Origin: SAR202 cluster bacterium bin87
GTDB lineage: Bacteria > Chloroflexota > Dehalococcoidia > Lucifugimonadales > UBA3495
Direction: 5' to 3'
Length of the DNA: 64,000 bases
Assembly: GCA_002238825.1 (NCBI GenBank)
Contig: MPNC01000008.1
Coordinates: 62,001 to 126,000 of the forward strand
In this document: in pieces, positions 26,196-36,450 of the stretch
Layout: each line of letters starts with the position of its first letter
Position numbering within the stretch: position 1 is the first letter of the stretch
Translations under genes and position numbers: made by a program
Notes under the pieces: generated by a model
What the model saw: the letters and a program-made list of their open reading frames with translations, nothing else
Told to the model about the DNA's origin: nothing
The model's database searches: none

Positions 26196-27035
26196 TTGCG
26201 GCAACAGATCGTAGCCGTCACCGCCGCTATCGTGCTGGTGGCTTTGTTCCTGGCCCTCTGGCTGTCGAATCTGCCGGGTCTGCCCGCGGTCCCGTACCAG
26301 GCGACACGAGCCAATCCGACACCTACGACTACTCCGCTTGCGCCGACTCCCATCGTGGTGACGGCGACGCCAACTGCGGCGCCCACCCTCATTCCTACCG
26401 CTCTGCCCACGCCGACGGTGCCGCCCACACCCGTTCCCACGCCCACCCGGCGGCCCACTCCGACGCCGGTGCAGCCAACACCCACGCCGCGGCCTCATTT
26501 CCTGGAGGTGCATGATCCTCCCGACATGGCGACCATCTACGGTCCGCCCCTGATTATCGTTTCGGGCTCCACACTGCCCTGGTCCATCGTTGAGCTCATT
26601 TATTCCAGCAGCGCATTGCCGGAGCGAGACGTGAGGGTGCAGGCGGATGCCCAGGGCAACTATGCCAGCGCCGTACCGCTGTCTACAGGAATAAACGTAA
26701 TCGAGGTCATCGGATACCACGGCTCATCTTCACGGCAGGAACGACAATTCCTTCAGGTCCATTACGCCGGCTCGCAGGAAGAGTTGACCCTGACGATCAC
26801 CGACCCCGCGGGTGCATCCACGGTGAGCAATCGCATCCTCACGGTCACCGGGTTCACGGCGCCCGACGCTGAGGTAATCGTAAGCGACCTGATACCCGCA
26901 TTGCCCGATCCCACCGGCCTTTGGGTTGCTGATCTGCTGCTTCAGCCCGGCGCCAACACGATCCGGGTGGTGGCATCCAGAGGCGACGAGGTAACCGAGG
27001 CCGTCATCACGGTCACCTACCAGCCCGGATCCTGA
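26196..27035 (+). CDS. Secreted Thr/Pro-rich protein with two Ig-like domains
   Basis: A 279-residue protein with an N-terminal membrane or signal helix (AVTAAIVLVALFLALWLSNL). A Thr/Pro-rich spacer (about 40-100, repeats such as PTPTPRP) comes next, then two beta-sandwich domains. These resemble glucodextranase-B or bacterial Ig-like folds: VHDPPDMATIYGPPLIIVSG with GINVIEVIGYHG, and TITDPAGASTVSNRILTVTG with PGANTIRVVASRG. The start is TTG at 26196 with no strong ribosome site, so it is uncertain. It lies 31 bases after the kinase and may be regulated by it or act as its sensory partner. Confidence 0.7.
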   Translation: MRQQIVAVTAAIVLVALFLALWLSNLPGLPAVPYQATRANPTPTTTPLAPTPIVVTATPTAAPTLIPTALPTPTVPPTPVPTPTRRPTPTPVQPTPTPRPHFLEVHDPPDMATIYGPPLIIVSGSTLPWSIVELIYSSSALPERDVRVQADAQGNYASAVPLSTGINVIEVIGYHGSSSRQERQFLQVHYAGSQEELTLTITDPAGASTVSNRILTVTGFTAPDAEVIVSDLIPALPDPTGLWVADLLLQPGANTIRVVASRGDEVTEAVITVTYQPGS

Positions 27036-27161
27036 CCGGCGCCTGCACCTACCCGCTGTCTGACCTCGAGTTTTCAAACGCCGCGCCGGTTCCGGCCGGG
27101 CGCTGTGGGATACCTGCCGTGACCTCCGCGTGAACCCTCACCCGCATCACTCGGGCCGGAC

Positions 27162-27306
27162 AAGGCTTTTCCAAAGTAGCTTTTGTCATTGCGAGCGCAG
27201 CGCGGCAATCTGGCTCCGGGGACATGACACATACGGGAAAGCCCTGTCGCATCGACGGGATTGCCACGTCCTTTCGCTCCTCGCGATGACTTTGGAAAGG
27301 CTTTGC
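27162..27306. repeat. Dispersed inverted repeat, copy B, with longer terminal arms
   Basis: Outer arms AAGGCTTTTCCAAAG (from 27163) and CTTTGGAAAGGCTTT (to about 27304) flank inner arms GTCATTGCGAGCGCAGCGCG and TTTCGCTCCTCGCGATGAC, which match copy A at 14413-14502. The whole could be a small non-coding mobile element. It occupies most of the 355-base gap between the secreted protein and dnaG, which otherwise holds only the dnaG promoter. Confidence 0.6.
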
Positions 27307-27343
27307 TGGCCGGGACCCGGGGCTACACCGGTGGATGTTTGTG

Positions 27344-27352
27344 TGGTAAAAT
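27344..27352 (+). promoter_or_regulatory. Extended -10 promoter of dnaG-rpoD
   Basis: TGGTAAAAT ends 38 bases before the dnaG ATG. No clear -35 is visible. The same nine bases precede the LLM gene at 55736. Confidence 0.4.
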
Positions 27353-27390
27353 AGGTTTGGCGAATTGTCTTCTTGGTAATTTGCTCTCTC

Positions 27391-29232
27391 ATGACACAAC
27401 TTGATGACGTAAAAAGCCGGCTGGACATCGTCGAATTGGTCGGCGGTTACGTTCAGTTGCAACGGTCAGGTAGTTCCTTCAAGGCGAATTGCCCTTTCCA
27501 CCAGGAAAGGACTCCGTCCTTCTTCGTATTTCCCGATCGCCAGTCCTGGCGCTGTTTCGGCGCTTGCGCCGACGGTGGAGATGCTTTTTCCTTCGTGATG
27601 AAGAAGGAGCGGGTGGACTTCCGCGAGGCATTGGCCCGCCTGGGCGCCCGCGTCGGCATCACCATCACCGACCAGTCCGAGACCGCCGGTCGTTCGCAAT
27701 TACTGTTCGGGATCAACGACGCTGCACGCCAATTTTTCCAGCGTTCCCTGGCGGAGCCCGAAGCGGCCTTCGTGCGCGAATACCTTCTTGGACGGGGTGT
27801 CAGCGAACGGTCGTTGCAGACCTTCGAGTTCGGCTACAGCCCGGCTCGGGACAATCGCCTGCTCAAGCACCTGACCGATGCCGGTTACTCCGCAGAAGAC
27901 CTGGTCGAAGCCGGTCTGGCCCGCACAACGGACGACGGACGCTACTACGACCTGTTCCGCGGGCGGTTGATGATCCCCATCCGGGACTGGTCGGCACGCG
28001 TTGCCGGATTCGGCAGCCGGGCCCTGGACGACAACGCCACCCCCAAATATCTCAATACCCCTCGCACACCGGTGTTCGACAAGTCCCGGATCCTGTACGC
28101 CATGAACCTGGCCAAAGAGCCGGTACGCCAGCACGGCGCGGTCATCGTCGAAGGCTACATGGACGCCGTGATGGCCCACCAGCACGGGTTTGACAATGTC
28201 GTCGCGTCCATGGGAACCGCTCTCACGGAACACCAGGTGGCCCTGGTGCGGAGATTGACCCATCGCGTTACCATGGCCCTAGACGGCGACCCGGCCGGCC
28301 GCAACGCCACGCTGCGCAGCCTGGAATCTTCCTGGGGCGTTTTCCAACAACGCGACCAGAGGTCCGCGGGTCAGGCGGGCGCGTCGGTGCTGCAACAGCC
28401 GGAGGCGCTGGACCTCAGGGTTGCGGAGTTGCCACCCGGCAAAGACCCGGACGACTACATCCGGCAGTCCCCCAACGATTGGACCGAATTTATTGATGGC
28501 GCTTCCCCGCTGTTCGACTACCTCCTCGCCGCGTTGACCGACCGCGTCGACACGTCAACTGCGGACGGGCGATCCTGGGCCGCGCAGACCATGTTGCGGT
28601 TCGTGGCGCACGTTCCGGACCCGATCAAACGGGATTTCTACCTGGACGCCCTTTCGGCTCATTTTGGCGTGGACGTGGCAACCCTGCGCGCGGCAATGCC
28701 CATGGCGGCCCGCCCGGAAGGCCAGAGCCGGCGCACCAACCGCGCGCCGGTCACCGCCGACGACGCAACTCCGCTGCCGGGCAGCGACAAGAACGCAACC
28801 GAAGAGTTGGTGTTGAAAATTTTGCTTCAGCACGCAGAGCAGGTCGGAGAAGAAGCAGTGAAGTCGGTGCGTTCGGAGTGGTTTAGCCGAACCGAGAACC
28901 GGGAAATTTTACGGTACGTATTTTCTCGTATGGAACCCATCTCAAACGATGAGGTTTCCGTCACACCGGAATTGGAGCAACATTTCAATCAACTGCTCAA
29001 CAGCGACCCAGTGCTGTCTACGCCGGCGAAGATCGAAAGCGCTTTGAAACAAGCATGTCTTCGTCTCCAGCGAGAGCACTCGATCGATCAGAACTCCCAA
29101 TTGACTAGCGCAATGGACGAAGAGGCTTTAATGGATCCCAATTCTCCAGCGGCAAGCCTTTTGCGAGACAACAAGAACAGCCTGCGCGAGATCGACCAGC
29201 TACGGCAGCCGGCCTCGCCACACCACAGATAA
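27391..29232 (+). CDS. dnaG: DNA primase
   Basis: This 613-residue DnaG has an N-terminal zinc finger with ligands C34, H37, C55 and C59. The second pair is C-x3-C (CFGAC) instead of the usual C-x2-C. The catalytic core includes [10 protein letters not shown], the Toprim motifs [14 protein letters not shown] and [10 protein letters not shown], and a C-terminal helicase-interaction region. It synthesises RNA primers for replication. The ATG at 27391 begins [15 protein letters not shown], the normal N-terminus. rpoD follows 11 bases later, the primase-sigma pairing of the macromolecular synthesis operon. Confidence 0.95.
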   Translation: MTQLDDVKSRLDIVELVGGYVQLQRSGSSFKANCPFHQERTPSFFVFPDRQSWRCFGACADGGDAFSFVMKKERVDFREALARLGARVGITITDQSETAGRSQLLFGINDAARQFFQRSLAEPEAAFVREYLLGRGVSERSLQTFEFGYSPARDNRLLKHLTDAGYSAEDLVEAGLARTTDDGRYYDLFRGRLMIPIRDWSARVAGFGSRALDDNATPKYLNTPRTPVFDKSRILYAMNLAKEPVRQHGAVIVEGYMDAVMAHQHGFDNVVASMGTALTEHQVALVRRLTHRVTMALDGDPAGRNATLRSLESSWGVFQQRDQRSAGQAGASVLQQPEALDLRVAELPPGKDPDDYIRQSPNDWTEFIDGASPLFDYLLAALTDRVDTSTADGRSWAAQTMLRFVAHVPDPIKRDFYLDALSAHFGVDVATLRAAMPMAARPEGQSRRTNRAPVTADDATPLPGSDKNATEELVLKILLQHAEQVGEEAVKSVRSEWFSRTENREILRYVFSRMEPISNDEVSVTPELEQHFNQLLNSDPVLSTPAKIESALKQACLRLQREHSIDQNSQLTSAMDEEALMDPNSPAASLLRDNKNSLREIDQLRQPASPHHR

Positions 29233-29243
29233 GGGAGAGGTTT

Positions 29244-31103
<1,860 letters not shown>

Positions 31104-31130
31104 AGTCGTCGGACCGAAACGTTTCTGGTC

Positions 31131-31157
31131 GCGGGGCAGCGTTGAACGCTGCCCCGC
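31131..31157 (+). terminator. Intrinsic terminator after rpoD
   Basis: An 11-base-pair GC stem GCGGGGCAGCG / CGCTGCCCCGC with loop TTGAA is followed by ACATTTTCT, about 30 bases after the rpoD stop. Confidence 0.75.
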
Positions 31158-31299
31158 ACATTTTCTCCCGGATGTGTGTTCAACGCTCGTAGATTTTTTG
31201 TAAAACCGCCAAAGAACGCCGCTGGATATGCGGACAAGTCGCGGGCGAAAAGCCTATACTCCGGGCTGCATACCCAGTCTGGAACGGGTAAGGGAGGTA

Positions 31300-31500
31300 A
31301 TGTCGGTGGAAGCGATGGAGTTGCCGATTTGTCAGCAGTGCAACATCGGGGCGTTGGTGCCACTCTCGGACTACGGTGCGCAGGGTGCCCCGGTCCACTA
31401 TAAAGCTTGGACCTGCATCAACCCCAGCTGCGGATACAACATCAAAATCCGCAACGGAGATATCTTCGTCAACGAGCCAATCCGGGCTGGAAGGCACTGA
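31300..31500 (+). CDS. Small zinc-ribbon protein
   Basis: A 66-residue protein with two cysteine pairs, C-x2-C in PICQQCN and C-x4-C in WTCINPSCGY, spaced like a zinc ribbon. The ATG at 31300 has AGGGAGGT directly upstream. A frame extending further upstream has no support. TATACT at 31254 may be its -10 box. The function is unknown; small zinc ribbons often contact nucleic acid or RNA polymerase. It sits between rpoD and the sortase-fold gene. Confidence 0.7.
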   Translation: MSVEAMELPICQQCNIGALVPLSDYGAQGAPVHYKAWTCINPSCGYNIKIRNGDIFVNEPIRAGRH

Positions 31501-31610
31501 TCCTGGCGTCCCGCCGGAGTGGCACATTTGGGGCAGGCCGTCAGCATCTCGACGGCGTGGGACCGCGCGCATGAACCGAATATGGCGTGAGGAATAATCA
31601 GGGAACAGAT

Positions 31611-32375
31611 ATGCAGATTGGACTTGATTACATGCAGATGCGCACCCGAGCGCAATATTACGGGTTGCGCTGGGCAGGCATCTCTCTTCTGGCCGTCGGT
31701 GGGATATTGGCGGCTTCCGGCATCGCATACTACGGGTACCTCTACTTCTTGAGGGCGAGCCTCGACGATTACGAAGCGCTCCGCCAGGACGCAACATTGA
31801 TCGAAGCTGCAGCGCCTGCCGGCACAGCCGGCGGGACTGGTGTGTCCATCGTCTCACTCCCCGCCGGCGCGTACGCCCAGCGGGTGCAAGAACTGGGTTA
31901 CTCCGAGATGCCCAGCGCCGCCGCCTGGCCCGTGGGAACTCAGCCCCCGGCATCCCGCGTCATCGTTCCGTCACTGGGAATCGACGCCAGGCTTGACCAG
32001 GTCAGCATCTCGGGCAGTTCCATCGCCAATTACGCCGCAGCAGACAACCCCGCCGCCGGTTACGCCTCGGTTACCGCCAATCCTGGCGAACGTGGGGCAA
32101 TATGGCTCTTTGGCCCGGCCGGCTCGGGCGTGCGCAGCTTCGGCAGCCTGACCCGCGCGCCCCATCTGCTCACTGAGGGCGATGAGCTGTTGATGTTTGT
32201 AAACTCCTCGGACCGGGACTACCTGTACGCGGCTACCCACAGCGAAGTGGTCAAGGCGGGAGACCTGCGCCTCAACAGCAGCGATCGGGCGACCATCCAC
32301 CTCGTCGTCCCCGTCCCCAAGGGCTGGTACGACCATTTCCTGATCCTGAGCGGTGAACTGGTGGGCGTTCGCTAA
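31611..32375 (+). CDS. Sortase-fold membrane protein lacking the catalytic residues
   Basis: This 254-residue protein has one N-terminal membrane helix (about 24-46), a low-complexity linker and a sortase-like beta-barrel beginning SRVIVPSLGIDARLDQVSI. Typical sortase spacing follows: a SFGSLTRAPHLLTEGDEL segment and a YLYAATHSEVVKAGD strand. The catalytic motifs are absent. Where G-H is expected it reads LFGP (166-169). Where TLxTC is expected it reads TIHLVVPVP (228-236). The C-terminal arginine position falls in YDHFLILSGEL. There is no cysteine in the whole protein, so transpeptidation is impossible. The ATG at 31611 is preferred for its AGGGAA site. Assignment to the sortase fold is from pattern only. 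Confidence 0.65.
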   Translation: MQIGLDYMQMRTRAQYYGLRWAGISLLAVGGILAASGIAYYGYLYFLRASLDDYEALRQDATLIEAAAPAGTAGGTGVSIVSLPAGAYAQRVQELGYSEMPSAAAWPVGTQPPASRVIVPSLGIDARLDQVSISGSSIANYAAADNPAAGYASVTANPGERGAIWLFGPAGSGVRSFGSLTRAPHLLTEGDELLMFVNSSDRDYLYAATHSEVVKAGDLRLNSSDRATIHLVVPVPKGWYDHFLILSGELVGVR

Positions 32376-32399
32376 AGGCGCCCCGCACCGGCCGGGAGG

Positions 32400-33659
32400 T
32401 TATCCGGTCTTGCTTCGTTTCTCTGCGGCTGGGAGCACCAGCCGCAGTTCGTATATGCGTCGCCCCCGCACCTGCGTGACCTCGATCGACGTCTGATCTG
32501 AAGCTACCACGTCTCCCACGGAGGGCATCCGCCCCAGCAGCGTGTAAACGTACCCGCCGATGGTATTGACGTCACCGGAATCGAGCTCCAGGCCCAGCAC
32601 GCGCGACACGTCCTCCACGGGAGCCGTCGCTTTGACCAGCCAGGACCCGTCGGCTACGGGTTCCAGTTCTTCAGCTGCGGCATCGTCGAACTCGTCGTCA
32701 ATCTCGCCAACGATCTCTTCGAGCACATCTTCCAGTGTGACCAGACCTTCCACACCGCCGTACTCGTCCACGACGATGGCCATCTGCAAAGACTTCGACC
32801 GCATCAGGTGCAGCAGATCGTCGACCGCCATATTCTCGGCGACAAATTCTGGTTCGCGCATGATGGAGTTGACGTCGGATTGCCATGCGCCCTCCGCCAC
32901 CGTCTGCAATACGTCACTGATGTGAATGATCCCCACCACATTGTCCATGGTGTCCTGGTAAACCGGCACTCGAGTGTGCCTGGTGTTGACCAGCATCCGC
33001 ACCAGTTCGTCCATTGCGGTGGTCACCTCTACGGCCTGCACGTCCAGCCGCGGCACCATGATGTCCTTGACGTCATGATCATCCATGTGACTGATGGACC
33101 GCACCATGTCGATGTCGTTGCGGTCCAGGTTCATCAGCTCCGCCGGGGTCAGTGTCGGACCGTCCGCATGGCCGTTCTCCTGGTCCCCATCGGGACCACC
33201 ATCCATCGCGATCGGAAGGCTGGGTTCGATTGCGGAACCGGGCCAGTTGGCATAGCCGATCCAACGCCTCGGGTCCGCCAGCCGGCGAACAACCCGGGGC
33301 GACTGACGGGCCCACAGACGCGCGCCGAGGTAAACGCACGCCAGACCCGTGGAGGTTGCCATCACCGCCACTGCCAGTGCGATGAAGGCCGGGGATCCGT
33401 TGGCCAGCTGGTACGCAATCGCCAGGGCGGAGCCGCCGGCTGTTGCAGCGGCGGCGGCTAACAGGATCCCTATCGCCGGGGATGACGGCCGCGCCAGAAA
33501 GACCGCATTCGCCTGGCTTTGTCGTCTGGACGCTGCCGCGACGCTGGCCCAAGCAAACAGCAGCAGCGAGGCTGCCAGGAACAATAACGGAGGTAAGCTA
33601 CTATCAGTTTCCAAGCCAGTGGCCCTCAACCGGCGCTCGCGGCGCCGAGAGCGGGTCAT
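32400..33659 (-). CDS. CorC/HlyC-like CBS-domain membrane protein
   Basis: This 419-residue protein of the hemolysin/CorC family has three hydrophobic segments in the first 120 residues, forming a reduced membrane domain. A CBS pair follows (HDVKDIMVPRLDVQAVEV and MREPEFVAENMAVDDLLHLM, with VVDEYGGVEGLVTLEDVLEEIVGEI). A C-terminal CorC_HlyC domain (WLVKATAPVEDVSRVLGLEL) ends it. Relatives are linked to magnesium and cobalt efflux or envelope maintenance. It lies 14 bases after glmU and is probably co-transcribed. Confidence 0.85.
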   Translation of the reverse strand: MTRSRRRERRLRATGLETDSSLPPLLFLAASLLLFAWASVAAASRRQSQANAVFLARPSSPAIGILLAAAAATAGGSALAIAYQLANGSPAFIALAVAVMATSTGLACVYLGARLWARQSPRVVRRLADPRRWIGYANWPGSAIEPSLPIAMDGGPDGDQENGHADGPTLTPAELMNLDRNDIDMVRSISHMDDHDVKDIMVPRLDVQAVEVTTAMDELVRMLVNTRHTRVPVYQDTMDNVVGIIHISDVLQTVAEGAWQSDVNSIMREPEFVAENMAVDDLLHLMRSKSLQMAIVVDEYGGVEGLVTLEDVLEEIVGEIDDEFDDAAAEELEPVADGSWLVKATAPVEDVSRVLGLELDSGDVNTIGGYVYTLLGRMPSVGDVVASDQTSIEVTQVRGRRIYELRLVLPAAEKRSKTG

Positions 33660-33673
33660 TCGCTCCCGCTTTG

Positions 33674-35056
33674 TTATTTCGGGAGGAGTCTAGCAGGAAC
33701 GCCGACGGCCCGTCTACCCTCCGGGACATCGCGGGTAACCACTGCTCCCGCGCCGGTGGCCGCGCCCTCTCCGACAGTCACCGGCGCGATCAGCATCGTG
33801 TCGCTTCCGATGAACGCGCTTGATCCAATGACGGTCTGGTGCTTGTCGACTCCGTCGTAGTTGCAGGTGATGGTACCCGCCCCGATATTCACGCCGGCGC
33901 CGATATCGGCATCCCCCAAGTAGCAGAAGTGTCCCGCCGCCGTGCCCGAGCCCACGCGGCTGTTTTTGACCTCGACGTAATTCCCGAGATGCACGCCGGC
34001 CTCGATCCACGCCGCCGGACGCAGGTGGCTATATGGCCCGATTTCCACGTCGTCCTCGACCCGGGCCTCTTCGATCGTGGATGCCACAATGCGGCAACGA
34101 TCCCCAATCGCAGAATCCCGGATACCGGTGTTGGGGCCGATCTCGCACTCCTCGCCGATCTTCGTGCCGCCGGTGAGCATCGTGTTGGGTTGCAGCACGG
34201 TATCCTGTCCTATCGCGACATCAACGTCGATGTACGTTGTGGCCGGATCCACCAGCGTGACGCCGGCTGACATCCAGGAGCGGTTGATACGATCCCTGAT
34301 CACCGCCCCGGCCGCGGCCAGTTGCTCGCGGTCGTTCACTCCCATCGCCTCGTCCGCCAGGGCGATTGGCGCGGCCTCAACAGCGTCACCGGCGTCGACC
34401 GCCATGCTCGCCAACGCAGTCAGGTAGCGCTCTCCGGACGCAGATGCCGGCGCCATCTTCACCGACTTCTCCAACCACGAACCGTCAAAGCAGTAGACGC
34501 CGGTGTTGACCTCGGCCAAGCCGTTATCGGGTTCATCCCGGTCCGCCGCCTCCTGGATGGCCACAAGGTCGCCCAGTCCGCCCGGGTAATGACGGTCCGT
34601 CCGCTTGATGTGCCCCAGGTCCGGTCCGAAAGCGCCGGGCGCCGACAGGATGGTCATCCTGCGCTTCGAGCCGGCTCGATGGCTTTCCATCAATCCGAGG
34701 ATCGATTCGGGTCTTACCAGGGGGGTGTCCGCGGCCAGCACCACCACCAGCGACGACACGCCCGGCAGAGCGCGGATACCGCACTCAACCGCATCCGCCG
34801 TCCCTTCCGGCTCAGTCTGAATGGCATACGTGACCTGGTCGCCCAGGATACCGGCAATCGCATCCCGGTTGTCCGGGGATGAAACCACCACCACTCGTCG
34901 GATGCCGCACTCATGCAGTGTGGCAATCGGGTAACGAATGAGTTCGCGACCCGCCAAGGTGTGCAGCGGTTTCGGAACGCGCGAACGCATCCTGGATCCG
35001 CGACCCGCTGCGAGCACTATCCCTACGGCGTCTATTTCGGAGTTGATCGCGTTCAT
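33674..35056 (-). CDS. glmU: Bifunctional GlmU (UDP-GlcNAc synthesis)
   Basis: This 460-residue enzyme has an N-terminal uridylyltransferase (GIVLAAGRGSRMRSRVPKPLH, then QTEPEGTADAV) and a C-terminal left-handed beta-helix acetyltransferase. The latter has hexapeptide repeats, the catalytic-type histidine in AGHFCYLGDADIG and GAGTITCNYDG. It makes UDP-N-acetylglucosamine for cell-wall or glycan synthesis. The ATG at 35056 is chosen with GAGG about 7 bases upstream. An extended -10 element lies at 35101-35109. Confidence 0.93.
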   Translation of the reverse strand: MNAINSEIDAVGIVLAAGRGSRMRSRVPKPLHTLAGRELIRYPIATLHECGIRRVVVVSSPDNRDAIAGILGDQVTYAIQTEPEGTADAVECGIRALPGVSSLVVVLAADTPLVRPESILGLMESHRAGSKRRMTILSAPGAFGPDLGHIKRTDRHYPGGLGDLVAIQEAADRDEPDNGLAEVNTGVYCFDGSWLEKSVKMAPASASGERYLTALASMAVDAGDAVEAAPIALADEAMGVNDREQLAAAGAVIRDRINRSWMSAGVTLVDPATTYIDVDVAIGQDTVLQPNTMLTGGTKIGEECEIGPNTGIRDSAIGDRCRIVASTIEEARVEDDVEIGPYSHLRPAAWIEAGVHLGNYVEVKNSRVGSGTAAGHFCYLGDADIGAGVNIGAGTITCNYDGVDKHQTVIGSSAFIGSDTMLIAPVTVGEGAATGAGAVVTRDVPEGRRAVGVPARLLPK

Positions 35057-35100
35057 GCGGCAGCCTCGCGTCATTCCTGTCTGCACTGACGGTGTGCCAA

Positions 35101-35109
35101 ATTATAGCA
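35101..35109 (-). promoter_or_regulatory. Extended -10 promoter of glmU
   Basis: The minus strand reads TGCTATAAT, a perfect extended -10, about 45 bases before the glmU ATG. Confidence 0.55.
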
Positions 35110-35183
35110 GCGCGCCACCAATGCCCTGGACGCGGCTTCCCCGCCAGCGACGGTACGCCCCTGCCTCCAATAAGCTCCGGGCC

Positions 35184-35531
35184 TCATAGCGCAAAGAGCC
35201 AAACCGCCGCCCCGATGATCAGCCCCAGCAACAATCCCCCAGCATGATTTACCCGCACCGCCGTGGACCCGTATCCCAGTCGCTGTTCCAACCCTCGCCC
35301 GAAGATGCCAACGCTGATGACGCAGATGACGCCTGCGAACGCTAACGGCGCGTACACCAACGCCGGGCTTTGGGCGTCTTTGAACAGCCATGCCAGGACA
35401 ATCAACACCCCTATCGCTCCCAGGGACAGCACCATGCGCAGCAGGCCGATTCGAAACCCCCAGCCCATCAGGAAACACCAACCGGCGAGGCCCAGCAAAT
35501 GCCACGGGGAGTCAAACAATCCGAAAATCAC
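35184..35531 (-). CDS. Small CvpA-like membrane protein
   Basis: A 115-residue hydrophobic protein with about four membrane helices. GFRIGLLRMVLSLGAIGVLIVLAWLF resembles the first half of CvpA in pattern, and it ends GLLLGLIIGAAVWLFAL. The GTG at 35531 is taken as the start because the longer frame would run through rph on the opposite strand and carries no similarity. The role is unknown; CvpA itself has been linked to colicin V export and envelope functions. The family call is tentative. Confidence 0.5.
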   Translation of the reverse strand: MIFGLFDSPWHLLGLAGWCFLMGWGFRIGLLRMVLSLGAIGVLIVLAWLFKDAQSPALVYAPLAFAGVICVISVGIFGRGLEQRLGYGSTAVRVNHAGGLLLGLIIGAAVWLFAL

Positions 35532-35646
35532 GCGCCGATTGTGCCTTTCCGGTGCCTGGGATGCAACTCGCCCCTCGTTCACTCCATCAACGCCGCCGGG
35601 GTTGATGTGGCACAATGAGGCGCAGCCAAAGCAGGACATCGAGGCA

Positions 35647-36375
35647 ATGAACAGCAAACTCATACGGGCCGACGGCCGACGACCGGACCAGGCGCGCAAC
35701 GTCAGCATCACTTCGGGATGCCAACCCTTTGCCGAAGGATCCGCCATGATCGAAATGGGCAACACCGCAGTGCTGTGCGCTGCCTCCGTCGAGGAGCAGG
35801 TGCCCCGCTGGATGCAGGGGCGCGGCACCGGGTGGGTGACGGCGGAATACGACATGCTCCCCCGCGCCACGTCTTCCCGGCGGTCCCGCGACCGTGATTC
35901 CGGCAGAACCGCCAGCCGATCCCAGGAGATCCAACGCCTGATCGGCCGTTCGCTCCGGGCCGCCACCGATTTGGAAGCCCTCGGCGAGCGGGCAATCTAC
36001 CTGGATTGCGACGTGCTCCAGGCTGACGGCGGGACGCGCACGGCCGCCATCACCGGCGCATTTGTGGCGCTCAGCCTGGCCCTGAACGGTTTGGTATCCG
36101 ACCAGAAGCTGGAACGGGTCCCTTTGATTTCCTCCGTAGCCGCCATCAGCGTTGGGCTATCCGGCGACAGCTTGCTTCTCGACCTGGATTACTCGGAAGA
36201 CTCCACCGCCGACGCCGACTTCAACATCGTGATGACAGATGCCGGTTCGGTGGTTGAAATCCAGGGCACCGCGGAGGGCAACCCGTTCCCCCGTCAGCGG
36301 GTCGGAGAAGCCCTGGCCCTGGCCGCGCGTGGCATGGAGCCGCTGTTTGCCGCGCAGCGTGCGGCGCTGCGGTGA
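35647..36375 (+). CDS. rph: Ribonuclease PH
   Basis: A 242-residue phosphorolytic 3'-5' exoribonuclease that trims tRNA 3' ends. Conserved blocks are RADGRRPDQARNVSIT, GNTAVLCAASVEE, VTAEYDMLPRAT, RRSRDRD and the core LDCDVLQADGGTRTAAITGA, followed by LDYSEDSTADADFNIVMT. The length and motifs are normal. The ATG at 35647 has GAGG close upstream. It is divergent from the CvpA-like gene. Confidence 0.95.
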   Translation: MNSKLIRADGRRPDQARNVSITSGCQPFAEGSAMIEMGNTAVLCAASVEEQVPRWMQGRGTGWVTAEYDMLPRATSSRRSRDRDSGRTASRSQEIQRLIGRSLRAATDLEALGERAIYLDCDVLQADGGTRTAAITGAFVALSLALNGLVSDQKLERVPLISSVAAISVGLSGDSLLLDLDYSEDSTADADFNIVMTDAGSVVEIQGTAEGNPFPRQRVGEALALAARGMEPLFAAQRAALR

Positions 36376-36410
36376 AACGGTCGGGTCGCGGTTTTACACC
36401 AGACCGTTTC
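36374..36410. terminator. Hairpin between convergent rph and M16 peptidase genes
   Basis: Perfect nine-base arms GAAACGGTC and GACCGTTTC are separated by 19 bases and lie right at the rph stop. There is no U-tract, so termination is only possible. Confidence 0.3.
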
Positions 36411-36450
36411 GACGAATGCGATCTCGTGGACAATCGACCACGGTCGGGTA

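Noticed and set aside
24401-26485. A 694-codon open frame on the minus strand opposite the response regulator and kinase
   Set aside because: It is antisense to two genes with complete receiver and kinase motifs. Its translation is low-complexity and Gly/Val/Arg-rich with no family features, as expected for a GC-rich shadow frame.
31228-31299. An N-terminal extension of the zinc-ribbon gene starting at 31228
   Set aside because: The extension has no ribosome site and contains the likely promoter, whereas AGGGAGGT directly precedes the ATG at 31300.
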